DNA from: Pantoea deleyi
GTDB taxonomy: Bacteria > Pseudomonadota > Gammaproteobacteria > Enterobacterales > Enterobacteriaceae
Length of the DNA stretch: 64,000 nt
Assembly (NCBI RefSeq): GCF_022647325.1
Contig: NZ_CP071405.1
Coordinates: 62,001 to 126,000 of the forward strand
Reading direction: 5' to 3'
Shown: piece after piece, positions 56,943-64,000 of the stretch
Layout of the letters: every line of letters begins with the position of its first letter
Numbering within the stretch: position 1 is the first letter of the stretch
Translations under genes and position numbers: made by a program
The notes under the pieces: model-generated
What the model saw: the letters and a program-made list of their open reading frames with translations, nothing else
What the model was told of the DNA's origin: nothing
Databases searched by the model: none

Positions 56943-57866
56943 TCAGACGTAGAGCGACTGTTCGCCCGGTGGCCGGGTTTTGAAACGGCGATGCAGCCAG
57001 AGGTACTGTTCGGGCGCGCGCAGGATCTGATTTTCAATCACCTTATTCATATAAGCCGCCGCCGCGACCTCATCCGTATGAGGGTAATTTTCCAGCATCG
57101 CTTCGATGATCAGATGGTAGCCATGATTGTCCGGATTGCGGATCAGCATAATCGGCACCATCGCCGGCTTCGCCAGACGCGACAGGACAAATGTTCCGTT
57201 GGTGGTGGCGGCTTTCTCCACCGCAAACAGCGGCGCAAAGGTGCTGCCTTTCGGGCCGTAATCCTGGTCCGGCGCAAACCAGACTGATTCGCCCTGCTTC
57301 AGCGCATTGACCATGCCGCGCAGGTCGCGACGGTCGATCATCGCTTTGTTTGACCGCATCCGACCCTTGGTCTGCACGTACTCCATCGCCTGATTGTTGT
57401 GCGGACGATACATTGCCATCATGGGCTGGCAGAGGCCGCTGATGCGCCCGCCCAGCTCCAGCGACATAAAATGCACACCAATCAGCATCACGCCGCGTTT
57501 TTCGTTCTGCGCCGCATAGAGATTGTCCATGCCGGTAACGTTAAACAGACGCCTGACCGCACGGTCAGACCAGAACCAGGCGATACCGGTTTCAGCCAGC
57601 GCCATGCCTAACGACGCAAAGTTACCGGCAATCATCGCTTCCGTTTTCTCTTCGCTGATTCCGGGAAAACAGAGTTCAATGTTGCGACGGGTGATACGTT
57701 CGCGGCGCTGCATAAAATGACGGGAGATCTTACCCGCCCCGGCACCGAGACGCATAAGAACAGGATAGGGAAGCTGGACCAGAAGCCAGAGCACGCTCAG
57801 GCCAAACCAGGTAAACCAGTAACGCGGATGCAGCAGCGAACTGCTAAATTTTCCGGTGTTTTTCAT
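56943..57866 (-). CDS. lpxP: LpxP-type lipid A acyltransferase
   Basis: A 307-residue LpxL/LpxM/LpxP-family enzyme with one N-terminal membrane helix (about 18-36). The catalytic HX4E motif is HFMSLE (H132-E137). HFMSLELGGR, QPMMAMYRPHNNQ and FAPDQDYGPKGS follow E. coli LpxP rather than LpxL. In E. coli LpxP adds palmitoleate to lipid A after cold shock. Here it lies between islet genes and yicC. A palindrome and a hairpin lie in the upstream region. Confidence 0.88.
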   Translation of the reverse strand: MKNTGKFSSSLLHPRYWFTWFGLSVLWLLVQLPYPVLMRLGAGAGKISRHFMQRRERITRRNIELCFPGISEEKTEAMIAGNFASLGMALAETGIAWFWSDRAVRRLFNVTGMDNLYAAQNEKRGVMLIGVHFMSLELGGRISGLCQPMMAMYRPHNNQAMEYVQTKGRMRSNKAMIDRRDLRGMVNALKQGESVWFAPDQDYGPKGSTFAPLFAVEKAATTNGTFVLSRLAKPAMVPIMLIRNPDNHGYHLIIEAMLENYPHTDEVAAAAYMNKVIENQILRAPEQYLWLHRRFKTRPPGEQSLYV

Positions 57867-58289
57867 TAACTACCTTCATGAGAGAAATGGACGTAACGCA
57901 TAAAGAGCACTTCCATAGTCTCCAGGCGGTACAGCTGTACTGATTTCGACCGGCACTTTATCAAAAAGTGCCTTCAAAGAAAGGGAAACTCTGGAATCTA
58001 CAGGATTGACCAGTTTCATGGAGCGATGTCGCCAGAAGGCATGACAAGGATGCTGACCAGAAAAAGCAGATAAATTTCAGCAGATTGAAGCAGGATTATC
58101 CGGAAGATAAAGCGTGTCAGATGAGACGCCAGGAAGAGTCCGGAAATGATTATTTATCTATCTTTACGTAAAAATGCGGCCAGTCAGGTGCACGCGGGCT
58201 GCGATTTGCGAATGAATGTTAAAAGCTGATGCGGGGGCGATGAACGAAGCGTCATTGCTGACGCTTCGTTCAGGATGTGAGGCAGGGAG
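57867..58289. other. 423-base gap between lpxP and yicC
   Basis: It holds the lpxP upstream region and the yicC 3' end. GTACAGCTGTAC is a 12-bp palindrome (57929-57940), followed by the hairpin GGCACTTT / AAAGTGCC (57952-57972). I see no gene and no standard terminator in the rest. Confidence 0.45.
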
Positions 58290-59153
58290 TTACTCGATAT
58301 TCTGAATCTGCTCGCGCATCTGCTCAATCAGCACTTTCAGTTCGATCGCTGAGGCAGTGATATCGGCGTTGATCGATTTCGAGGCCAGGGTGTTCGACTC
58401 GCGATTGAACTCCTGCATCATGAAGTCGAGACGACGGCCAACGGCCTCTTTCTTCTTCAGGATGTTGTAGGTTTCTTTCACATGCGCGTCCAGACGATCC
58501 AGCTCTTCGGCGACGTCAACACGCTGCGCCATCATCACCAGTTCCTGCTCAAGGCGATTGTTTTCCAGCTGAACGTCCGCCTCTTCCAGTCTGGTGACCA
58601 GGCGCTCACGCTGCCATTTGATCACGTCAGGCATCTGCGCACGCACTTTGCTGACTTCCTGCGACACGCCTTCCAGACGCTGCTCGATCATCGCTTTCAG
58701 TGCGCTGCCTTCGCTTTCGCGTGCCGCAATAAAATCATTCAGCGCGTTATCCAGCGCCTGCAGCAACTGCGTATTGATGGCGTCCAGATCCTGCTCCTGC
58801 GCGGACATCACACCCGGCCAGCGCAGAATATCCAGCGGATTGATGGCGCCTTCGTCGCTCTGCATTTTCACCCAGTTGGCCGCCTGCACCAGCTGTTTAG
58901 CCAGAGTCTCGTTCAGCATCAGTTCGCCCTGCGCGCTGGGATCGGCGTCATAACGCAGATGGCACTCAATTTTACCGCGCGTCAGGCGCTGACGTATGCG
59001 CTCACGGATAACCGGTTCCAGCCCGCGAAACTGTTCCGGCAGACGGATATAGGTTTCCAGATAACGCTGGTTAACAGAGCGCAGCTCCCAGGCGGCGCTG
59101 CCCCATTCGCCTTTGGCTTCGCTGCGGGCATAAGCGGTCATACTGCGGATCAT
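58290..59153 (-). CDS. yicC: YicC endoribonuclease family protein
   Basis: A 287-residue protein, the E. coli length. The YicC-like N-terminal domain starts MIRSMTAYARSEAKGEWG, and the DUF1732 C-terminal domain ends in MQEFNRESNTLASKSINADIT. YicC-type proteins are endoribonucleases; in E. coli YicC promotes RyhB decay with PNPase. It is close to rph, as elsewhere, but separated from it here by two extra genes. Confidence 0.95.
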   Translation of the reverse strand: MIRSMTAYARSEAKGEWGSAAWELRSVNQRYLETYIRLPEQFRGLEPVIRERIRQRLTRGKIECHLRYDADPSAQGELMLNETLAKQLVQAANWVKMQSDEGAINPLDILRWPGVMSAQEQDLDAINTQLLQALDNALNDFIAARESEGSALKAMIEQRLEGVSQEVSKVRAQMPDVIKWQRERLVTRLEEADVQLENNRLEQELVMMAQRVDVAEELDRLDAHVKETYNILKKKEAVGRRLDFMMQEFNRESNTLASKSINADITASAIELKVLIEQMREQIQNIE

Positions 59154-59308
59154 AAGCGGTACTCATTTACGGAAAGATGAGTGAAGTATAGCGAGGCGAG
59201 CCACGGCATAACAGGCATAAGCGCCTCACAGGAAAATAACGAACCATTTCCGCTTTCCGCGGCAGCCACTTATGATGACCGCTGACCCCTTGTGAGGATA
59301 ACTGATCT

Positions 59309-59737
59309 ATGTCTCGCGTTATTGCCCTTCCTGTTGTGATGGCTCTGTTGCTGGCGGGCTGCCAGGCGCGCCACCACTCGCCGCCCACGAAACCGCAACC
59401 CATCTGTGCGGGAGGCGACATGATGATGCAGACCACGCTGTGGTTTGGACTGAGTAAACCGGATGGCGGCAGGGTAAGTTCGCTCGACTGGATGAACTTT
59501 GTCGATAACGAGGTTACGCCGCGCTTCAAATCGGGGCTGTCGGTCTACGACGCCAGAGGGCAGTGGCTGGGCGAAAACGGTCAGCTGGCACGCGAAAACA
59601 GCAAAGCGTTAATGCTTATCCACGGGATCGATCCCGCCACCAGCCAGGCTATCGAGGCGTTACGCAGCCTTTATAAGAAACGGTTTGGTCAGGAGTCGGT
59701 GATGCGGGTCGATGCGCCCGTCTGTGTCAGTTTCTGA
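59309..59737 (+). CDS. DUF3574 lipoprotein
   Basis: 142 residues. The lipobox LLAGC (C18) ends a signal peptide, so the mature protein is a lipoprotein with an Ala-free, Pro-rich linker. The rest (QTTLWFGLSKPDGGRVS, FVDNEVTPRFKSGLSVYDA, YKKRFGQESVMRV) fits DUF3574, of unknown function. It stands alone between yicC and nupC, and E. coli has no gene here. Confidence 0.8.
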   Translation: MSRVIALPVVMALLLAGCQARHHSPPTKPQPICAGGDMMMQTTLWFGLSKPDGGRVSSLDWMNFVDNEVTPRFKSGLSVYDARGQWLGENGQLARENSKALMLIHGIDPATSQAIEALRSLYKKRFGQESVMRVDAPVCVSF

Positions 59738-59774
59738 TGGGAAAAGGGCGGCAGCGTCGCCGCCCGTTGAGTGG

Positions 59775-60959
59775 TCAGATAAACAGACCGGCAAACGCGG
59801 CAGAGAGCAGGCTGACCAGCGTAGAGCCATACACCAGCTTCCAGCCAAAACGGGACACCACATTGCCCTGTTTCTCATTCAGGCCTTTGATGGCGCCCGC
59901 GACGATGCCGATGGAGGCAAAGTTAGCAAAGGAGACCAGGAAGACCGACAGGATGCCCAGTCCGCGCGCGCTCATGCCCGCCGCGACCTTCTGCAACTCA
60001 ATCATCGCCACAAACTCATTGGCCACCAGCTTGGTAGCCATAATGCTGGCCGCCTGCAGGGCATCGGCTTTAGGGATCCCAACCAGCCAGGCCAGGGGAT
60101 AGAACAGATAGCCGAGCAGCTGCTGGAAACTGTAGCCGAACAGGGCGGCAAACAGCGCGTTAACGGCGGCGATCAGGGCAATAAAACCAATCAGCATAGC
60201 CAGAATGATCATCGCCACTTTGAAACCGGCCAGGATGTACTCACCCAGCATCTCAAAGAAACTCTGATCTTCATGCAGTTTTTCCAGCGCGATAGGCTGC
60301 TCTTCCTGGCGGGTCATCGGGTTGATGATCGACAGGATAATAAAGGTGCTGAACATGTTAAGCAGCAGCGCCGCAACCACATACTTCGGTTCAATCATCG
60401 ACATATACGCACCGACAATCGACAGCGACACGGTCGACATCGCGGTTGCCGCCATGGTGTAGAGGCGGCGCGGCGGGATGTCGCCCAGAATCCCTTTGTA
60501 GGCGATGAAGTTTTCAGACTGACCCAGAATCAGCGTGCTGACGGCGTTAAACGACTCCAGCTTGCCCATGCCGTTAATCTTCGACAGCAGCGACCCGAAA
60601 AGACGGATCAGTAGCGGCAGGATACGCCAGTGCTGCAGGATACCGATCAGCGCCGAAATAAAGACAATCGGACAGAGCACGCCGAGGAAAATAAAGGCCA
60701 GCCCCTGTTTGCTCATGCCGCCAAACACAAACTCTGTGCCCTGTGCGGCAAAGCCCAGCAGCGTTTCAAAGAAACCGGCGAACGATCCCACCAGCGCCAG
60801 ACCACCGGCGGAGTGAAGGAAGAACCAACCCAGTGCGGCTTCCACCACAATCAGTTGAATAATAAAGCGCAGGCGAATCTGTTTACGGTCATGACTGACG
60901 AGCAGCGCAAGGGCGAAAATCACCACCAGCGCCAGCAGAAAATGAAGAATGGCGGCCAT
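59775..60959 (-). CDS. nupC: NupC, nucleoside:H+ symporter (CNT family)
   Basis: 394 residues from the ATG at 60959, which matches the E. coli NupC N-terminus (MxxxLHFxLALxV). An in-frame ATG at 60992 adds 11 residues without support. It has about ten helices, with the substrate-site stretches [10 protein letters not shown] and [11 protein letters not shown] intact. It imports pyrimidine nucleosides and adenosine. In E. coli nupC is far from rph. Here it is divergent from rph-pyrE, which are themselves pyrimidine/RNA genes. Confidence 0.93.
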   Translation of the reverse strand: MAAILHFLLALVVIFALALLVSHDRKQIRLRFIIQLIVVEAALGWFFLHSAGGLALVGSFAGFFETLLGFAAQGTEFVFGGMSKQGLAFIFLGVLCPIVFISALIGILQHWRILPLLIRLFGSLLSKINGMGKLESFNAVSTLILGQSENFIAYKGILGDIPPRRLYTMAATAMSTVSLSIVGAYMSMIEPKYVVAALLLNMFSTFIILSIINPMTRQEEQPIALEKLHEDQSFFEMLGEYILAGFKVAMIILAMLIGFIALIAAVNALFAALFGYSFQQLLGYLFYPLAWLVGIPKADALQAASIMATKLVANEFVAMIELQKVAAGMSARGLGILSVFLVSFANFASIGIVAGAIKGLNEKQGNVVSRFGWKLVYGSTLVSLLSAAFAGLFI

Positions 60960-61108
60960 ATGTGTTTTTATCAGAGAGAAAGGAACGCGCATTTAGCCAC
61001 AGCTGGCGGGGAATTTCATCTGATGCCTGTCCCAGACCGGCGCAAGAGACAGCGGGCAAGGAAGTCCGTATAATGCGCAGCCAATCATTAGCAAGCCGGA
61101 GAATACCC

Positions 61109-61825
61109 ATGCGTCCAGCAGGCCGTAGCGCACAACAGGTGCGTCCAGTCACATTGACCCGCAATTACACCAAACACGCAGAGGGTTCCGTTCTGGTGGA
61201 GTTCGGCGAAACGAAAGTGCTCTGCACTGCCTCCGTAGACGAAGGGGTTCCGCGTTTCCTGAAAGGCCAGGGCCAGGGTTGGGTCACGGCCGAATATGGC
61301 ATGCTGCCGCGCTCGACCCACAGCCGTATGGCGCGTGAAGCGGCAAAAGGCAAGCAGGGTGGCCGCACGCTGGAGATCCAGCGTCTGATCGCCCGTTCAC
61401 TGCGCGCCGCCGTCGATCTGAAGGCGCTGGGTGAGTTCACGATTACGCTCGACTGCGACGTGATCCAGGCCGATGGCGGCACCCGCACCGCCTCCATCAC
61501 CGGTGCCTGTGTGGCGCTGGCCGATGCACTGAACAAGCTGGTTGCCAGCGGCAAGCTGAAAGCGAACCCGATGAAGGGGATGGTCGCGGCGATTTCCGTG
61601 GGCATCGTCAGGGGCGAAGCCCTCTGCGATCTGGAATACGTTGAAGATTCTGCCGCCGAAACCGACATGAACGTCGTGATGATGGAAGATGGCCGCATGA
61701 TCGAGGTGCAGGGCACCGCGGAAGGCGAACCCTTCAGCCACGACGAACTGCTGACGCTGCTGGCACTGGCGCGCGGCGGCATTGAAGAATTGATTCAGGC
61801 GCAGAAAGCGGCGCTGGAAAATTGA
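61109..61825 (+). CDS. rph: RNase PH
   Basis: A 238-residue phosphorolytic 3' exonuclease that trims tRNA ends. The motifs [13 protein letters not shown] and [19 protein letters not shown] are intact, as is [16 protein letters not shown]. It is full length, unlike the frameshifted copy in E. coli K-12, so the coupled translation used for pyrE attenuation should be normal. The start at 61109 follows CCGGAG by seven bases; the frame is open far upstream without homology. Confidence 0.97.
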   Translation: MRPAGRSAQQVRPVTLTRNYTKHAEGSVLVEFGETKVLCTASVDEGVPRFLKGQGQGWVTAEYGMLPRSTHSRMAREAAKGKQGGRTLEIQRLIARSLRAAVDLKALGEFTITLDCDVIQADGGTRTASITGACVALADALNKLVASGKLKANPMKGMVAAISVGIVRGEALCDLEYVEDSAAETDMNVVMMEDGRMIEVQGTAEGEPFSHDELLTLLALARGGIEELIQAQKAALEN

Positions 61826-61832
61826 TGTAACA

Positions 61833-61856
61833 GGCGACCACAGAGTCGCCTTTTCT
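61833..61856 (+). terminator. pyrE attenuator
   Basis: GGCGAC-CACAGA-GTCGCC and TTTTCT, eight bases after the rph stop. In enterics ribosomes finishing rph block this terminator when UTP is low. Confidence 0.85.
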
Positions 61857-61874
61857 TTATTTGAGGAGTGAGAA

Positions 61875-62516
61875 ATGAAAGCCTGGCAGCGTCAGTTTAT
61901 TGAATTCGCCCTGAACAAGCAGGTGCTGAAGTTCGGTGAGTTCACTTTGAAGTCCGGGCGTAAAAGCCCCTATTTCTTTAATGCCGGCCTGTTTAACAGC
62001 GGACGGGATTTAGCGCTGCTGGGACGCTTCTACGCGCAGGCGCTGGTCGATGGCGCGGTCGATTTCGATCTGCTGTTCGGTCCGGCTTACAAAGGCATTC
62101 CGATTGCGACCACCACGGCGGTGGCGCTGGCGGATCATCATGACCGCGACGTGCCTTACTGCTTTAACCGTAAAGAAGCCAAAGATCACGGCGAAGGCGG
62201 CCTGCTGGTGGGCAGCCCCCTGCAGGGCAAAGTGATGCTGGTGGATGACGTCATCACCGCCGGTACGGCGATTCGTGAGTCGATGGACATTATCGGCGCG
62301 CACAACGCCACGCTGGCCGGTGTGCTGGTGTCGCTGGATCGTCAGGAGCGCGGACGCGGAGAAATGTCGGCGATTCAGGAAGTGGAACGCGATTACGGCT
62401 GCAAAGTGACCGCGATTATCACGCTGGCCGATCTGATTACCTGGCTGGAAGAGAAGCCGGAGATGGCCGATCACCTGGCGCAGGTGCGGGCTTATCAGAA
62501 GGCATACGGGATTTAA
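61875..62516 (+). CDS. pyrE: Orotate phosphoribosyltransferase
   Basis: A 213-residue enzyme, the E. coli length. The PRPP-binding motif is [14 protein letters not shown]. The flexible loop follows [13 protein letters not shown]. It makes OMP in pyrimidine biosynthesis. RBS GAGGAG. The terminator is at 62521-62545. Confidence 0.97.
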   Translation: MKAWQRQFIEFALNKQVLKFGEFTLKSGRKSPYFFNAGLFNSGRDLALLGRFYAQALVDGAVDFDLLFGPAYKGIPIATTTAVALADHHDRDVPYCFNRKEAKDHGEGGLLVGSPLQGKVMLVDDVITAGTAIRESMDIIGAHNATLAGVLVSLDRQERGRGEMSAIQEVERDYGCKVTAIITLADLITWLEEKPEMADHLAQVRAYQKAYGI

Positions 62517-62520
62517 TCGA

Positions 62521-62545
62521 GGCGGGCATGACGCCCGCCTTTTTT
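62521..62545 (+). terminator. Terminator of rph-pyrE
   Basis: GGCGGGC-ATGAC-GCCCGCC with a six-T run, directly after pyrE. Confidence 0.92.
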
Positions 62546-62550
62546 AACCG

Positions 62551-63147
62551 TCAGGCGAGCTGAACGGCGATCAGCGGCCAGCGTGCCTCAAAGTCTGCGG
62601 TCGGGCTGAAGCGAAACTCAGAACGGACATAGCGCGACAGTAAACCTTCACAGAAAGCCAGCAGCTGACTGGCCAGCAGCGCCTCATCAGCCTGAAATGC
62701 TTCCCCTTCCCGCATCCTGCGTTCACGCATGACCTGTCGCAGCTGCACTTCAATCCGCTCAAACAGCTGATTGATGCGGCCCTGCAGGCGATCCTGCTCA
62801 AACATCAGTGCATGGCCGGTCAGAATGCGGGTCAGTCCCGGATTACGCTCACCAAATCCCAGAATCAATTGGACGATCAGACGCAGACGCGTCATGGTCT
62901 CTTTTTCATCCTTGAGGATCAGATTGATGCGGGTAATCAGACTGTCTTCAATAAACTCAATCAGGCTATCGAACATCCGGGTCTTGCTGGGGAAGTGACG
63001 ATAGAGCGCCGCTTCGGATACGCCTACCGTAGCCGCCAGTTTAGCGGTGGTAATGCGCTGACTGCCATCACCGGACTCCAGCATCTGCGCCAGTGCCTGC
63101 AAAATCTCTTCGCGACGATTCCGTTTCGCGACTTTTTTTTCTGCCAT
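62551..63147 (-). CDS. slmA: SlmA, nucleoid-occlusion factor
   Basis: A 198-residue TetR-family protein. The helix-turn-helix ([24 protein letters not shown]) is at about 37-60. It binds specific chromosomal sites and blocks FtsZ ring assembly over the nucleoid. It is convergent with pyrE and upstream of dut's terminus, as in E. coli. Confidence 0.96.
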   Translation of the reverse strand: MAEKKVAKRNRREEILQALAQMLESGDGSQRITTAKLAATVGVSEAALYRHFPSKTRMFDSLIEFIEDSLITRINLILKDEKETMTRLRLIVQLILGFGERNPGLTRILTGHALMFEQDRLQGRINQLFERIEVQLRQVMRERRMREGEAFQADEALLASQLLAFCEGLLSRYVRSEFRFSPTADFEARWPLIAVQLA

Positions 63148-63266
63148 GACCTTAAAAACCCCTGAAATTTACCTAAAAACAGGCAACACCTACGCATCTG
63201 CCACAGGAACGCGTCCCATGGCGATGAGGAAAAATAACGGGCGTAAGTGAAAGTCGGTATTGCGGG

Positions 63267-63725
63267 TTACTGGCGACCTGAGTGGCCAAAGCCGCCTTCA
63301 CCGCGCAGGCTGGCGTCGAAATCGTCTACCAGGTTAAATTCCGCCTGCACCACGGGCACGAAGACCAGTTGTGCCATGCGGTCGCCAGGCTGCAGCGAGA
63401 AGCTCTCCTGACCGCGATTCCAGACCGAGACCATCAGTTGTCCCTGATAATCGGAGTCGATCAGGCCCACCAGATTGCCCAGCACAATCCCATGTTTGTG
63501 GCCCAGACCTGAGCGCGGCAGGATTACCGCAGCCAGTTCAGGATCGGCGATATGAATCGCCAGGCCGGTCGGCACCAGCGTCGTGGTGCCTGGCGCGATA
63601 TCGAGAACATCATCAATGCATGCGCGTAAATCTAACCCGGCAGAACCTGAGGTGGCGTAAGTCGGCAGGGGAAACGCTTTGCCGACACGCGGATCCAGGA
63701 TTTTAACGTCTATTTTTTTCATCAT
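63267..63725 (-). CDS. dut: dUTP diphosphatase
   Basis: A 152-residue trimeric dUTPase. Five motifs are visible: [41 protein letters not shown]; and [12 protein letters not shown] at the C-terminus. It removes dUTP and supplies dUMP for thymidylate. The start at 63725 ([10 protein letters not shown]) matches the E. coli N-terminus, and it overlaps the end of coaBC by 23 bases; an in-frame TTG at 63737 is less likely. Confidence 0.96.
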   Translation of the reverse strand: MMKKIDVKILDPRVGKAFPLPTYATSGSAGLDLRACIDDVLDIAPGTTTLVPTGLAIHIADPELAAVILPRSGLGHKHGIVLGNLVGLIDSDYQGQLMVSVWNRGQESFSLQPGDRMAQLVFVPVVQAEFNLVDDFDASLRGEGGFGHSGRQ

Positions 63726-64000
63726 AACGGCTGACAATCTCGTCTATTAATTGTTGGCCAAGGAGCGACTTATCGCTGAGCGGTAAGCGTTTTTCTCCAT
63801 CCTGCCAAAAAAGGTGAAGAGCATTGGTATCGCTATTAAACCCCTGTCCGGTTTTAGCGACGTCGTTAGCGCAGATCAGATCCAGATTCTTGCGCACCCG
63901 TTTTTGCCGGGCGTATTCTTCCACATTCTGTGTTTCAGCCGCAAATCCGACAACGAATGGCCGGTTTTCCTGAAGGGCGGCGACGCCAGCAACAATATCG
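63703..64000 (-). CDS. coaBC: CoaBC, phosphopantothenoylcysteine synthase/decarboxylase (C-terminal part, cut by window edge)
   Basis: Only the last ~99 residues are present; the frame is open to base 64000. The CoaB-domain segment [17 protein letters not shown] is recognised, followed by [10 protein letters not shown] and [10 protein letters not shown]. It ends in RYDEKNRR. It makes 4'-phosphopantetheine precursors for coenzyme A. Its last 23 bases overlap the dut start. Confidence 0.95.
   Translation of the reverse strand, partial: DIVAGVAALQENRPFVVGFAAETQNVEEYARQKRVRKNLDLICANDVAKTGQGFNSDTNALHLFWQDGEKRLPLSDKSLLGQQLIDEIVSRYDEKNRR

Overview
The window is a stretch of chromosome from a high-GC member of the Enterobacterales. 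The 16S rRNA gene and the protein sequences point to Erwiniaceae, most likely Pantoea. This is judged from remembered family sequences, not from a search. Most of the DNA is core chromosome: stress, transport, ribosome, nitrogen, stringent-response and nucleotide genes in their usual enterobacterial operons. I see no phage, insertion sequence, CRISPR array or recognised defence system.

Left part (1-16100): the N-terminal part of ovoA (ovothiol synthase) runs off the left edge. It is followed by ravA-viaA, kup, a qseBC two-component system divergent from ygiW/visP, the complete ribose operon rbsDACBKR with two RbsR-like operators, and the efflux gene hsrA. Middle (16270-21712): one complete rRNA operon with P1 and P2 promoters, 16S, tRNA-Glu(TTC), 23S, 5S and a terminator. 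Downstream is a small AT-rich patch carrying an orphan class II microcin-like gene, and then mobA.

Right of the rRNA operon (22600-41540) is the block yihD-srkA-dsbA-polA-spf-engB-csrC-yihI-(small ORF)-hemN, ntrC-ntrB-glnA, typA-yihX-yihY-dtd-fabY. It includes the sRNAs Spot 42 and CsrC and a well preserved NtrC/sigma-54 control region for glnA. A synteny junction relative to E. coli then leads into yicH-xanP, the recG-trmH-spoT-rpoZ-gmk operon, ligB and yicG. The final block is yicC, rph-pyrE, slmA and dut-coaBC; coaBC runs off the right edge.

The less ordinary material lies in two places. The first is just after the rRNA operon (21711-22600). The second is between yicG and rph (53250-60960), where an islet holds a half-size flippase-like protein, an AT-rich tract with strong inverted repeats, an SRPBCC protein, a D-serine dehydratase/D-threonine aldolase-like enzyme, an LpxP-type acyltransferase, a DUF3574 lipoprotein and nupC. 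The rRNA operon joins an rrnC-type left flank to an rrnA-type right flank, which suggests recombination between rRNA operons relative to E. coli. The strongest candidate for something undescribed is the orphan Gly-Ala-leader, GxxxG-rich peptide at 22065-22379.
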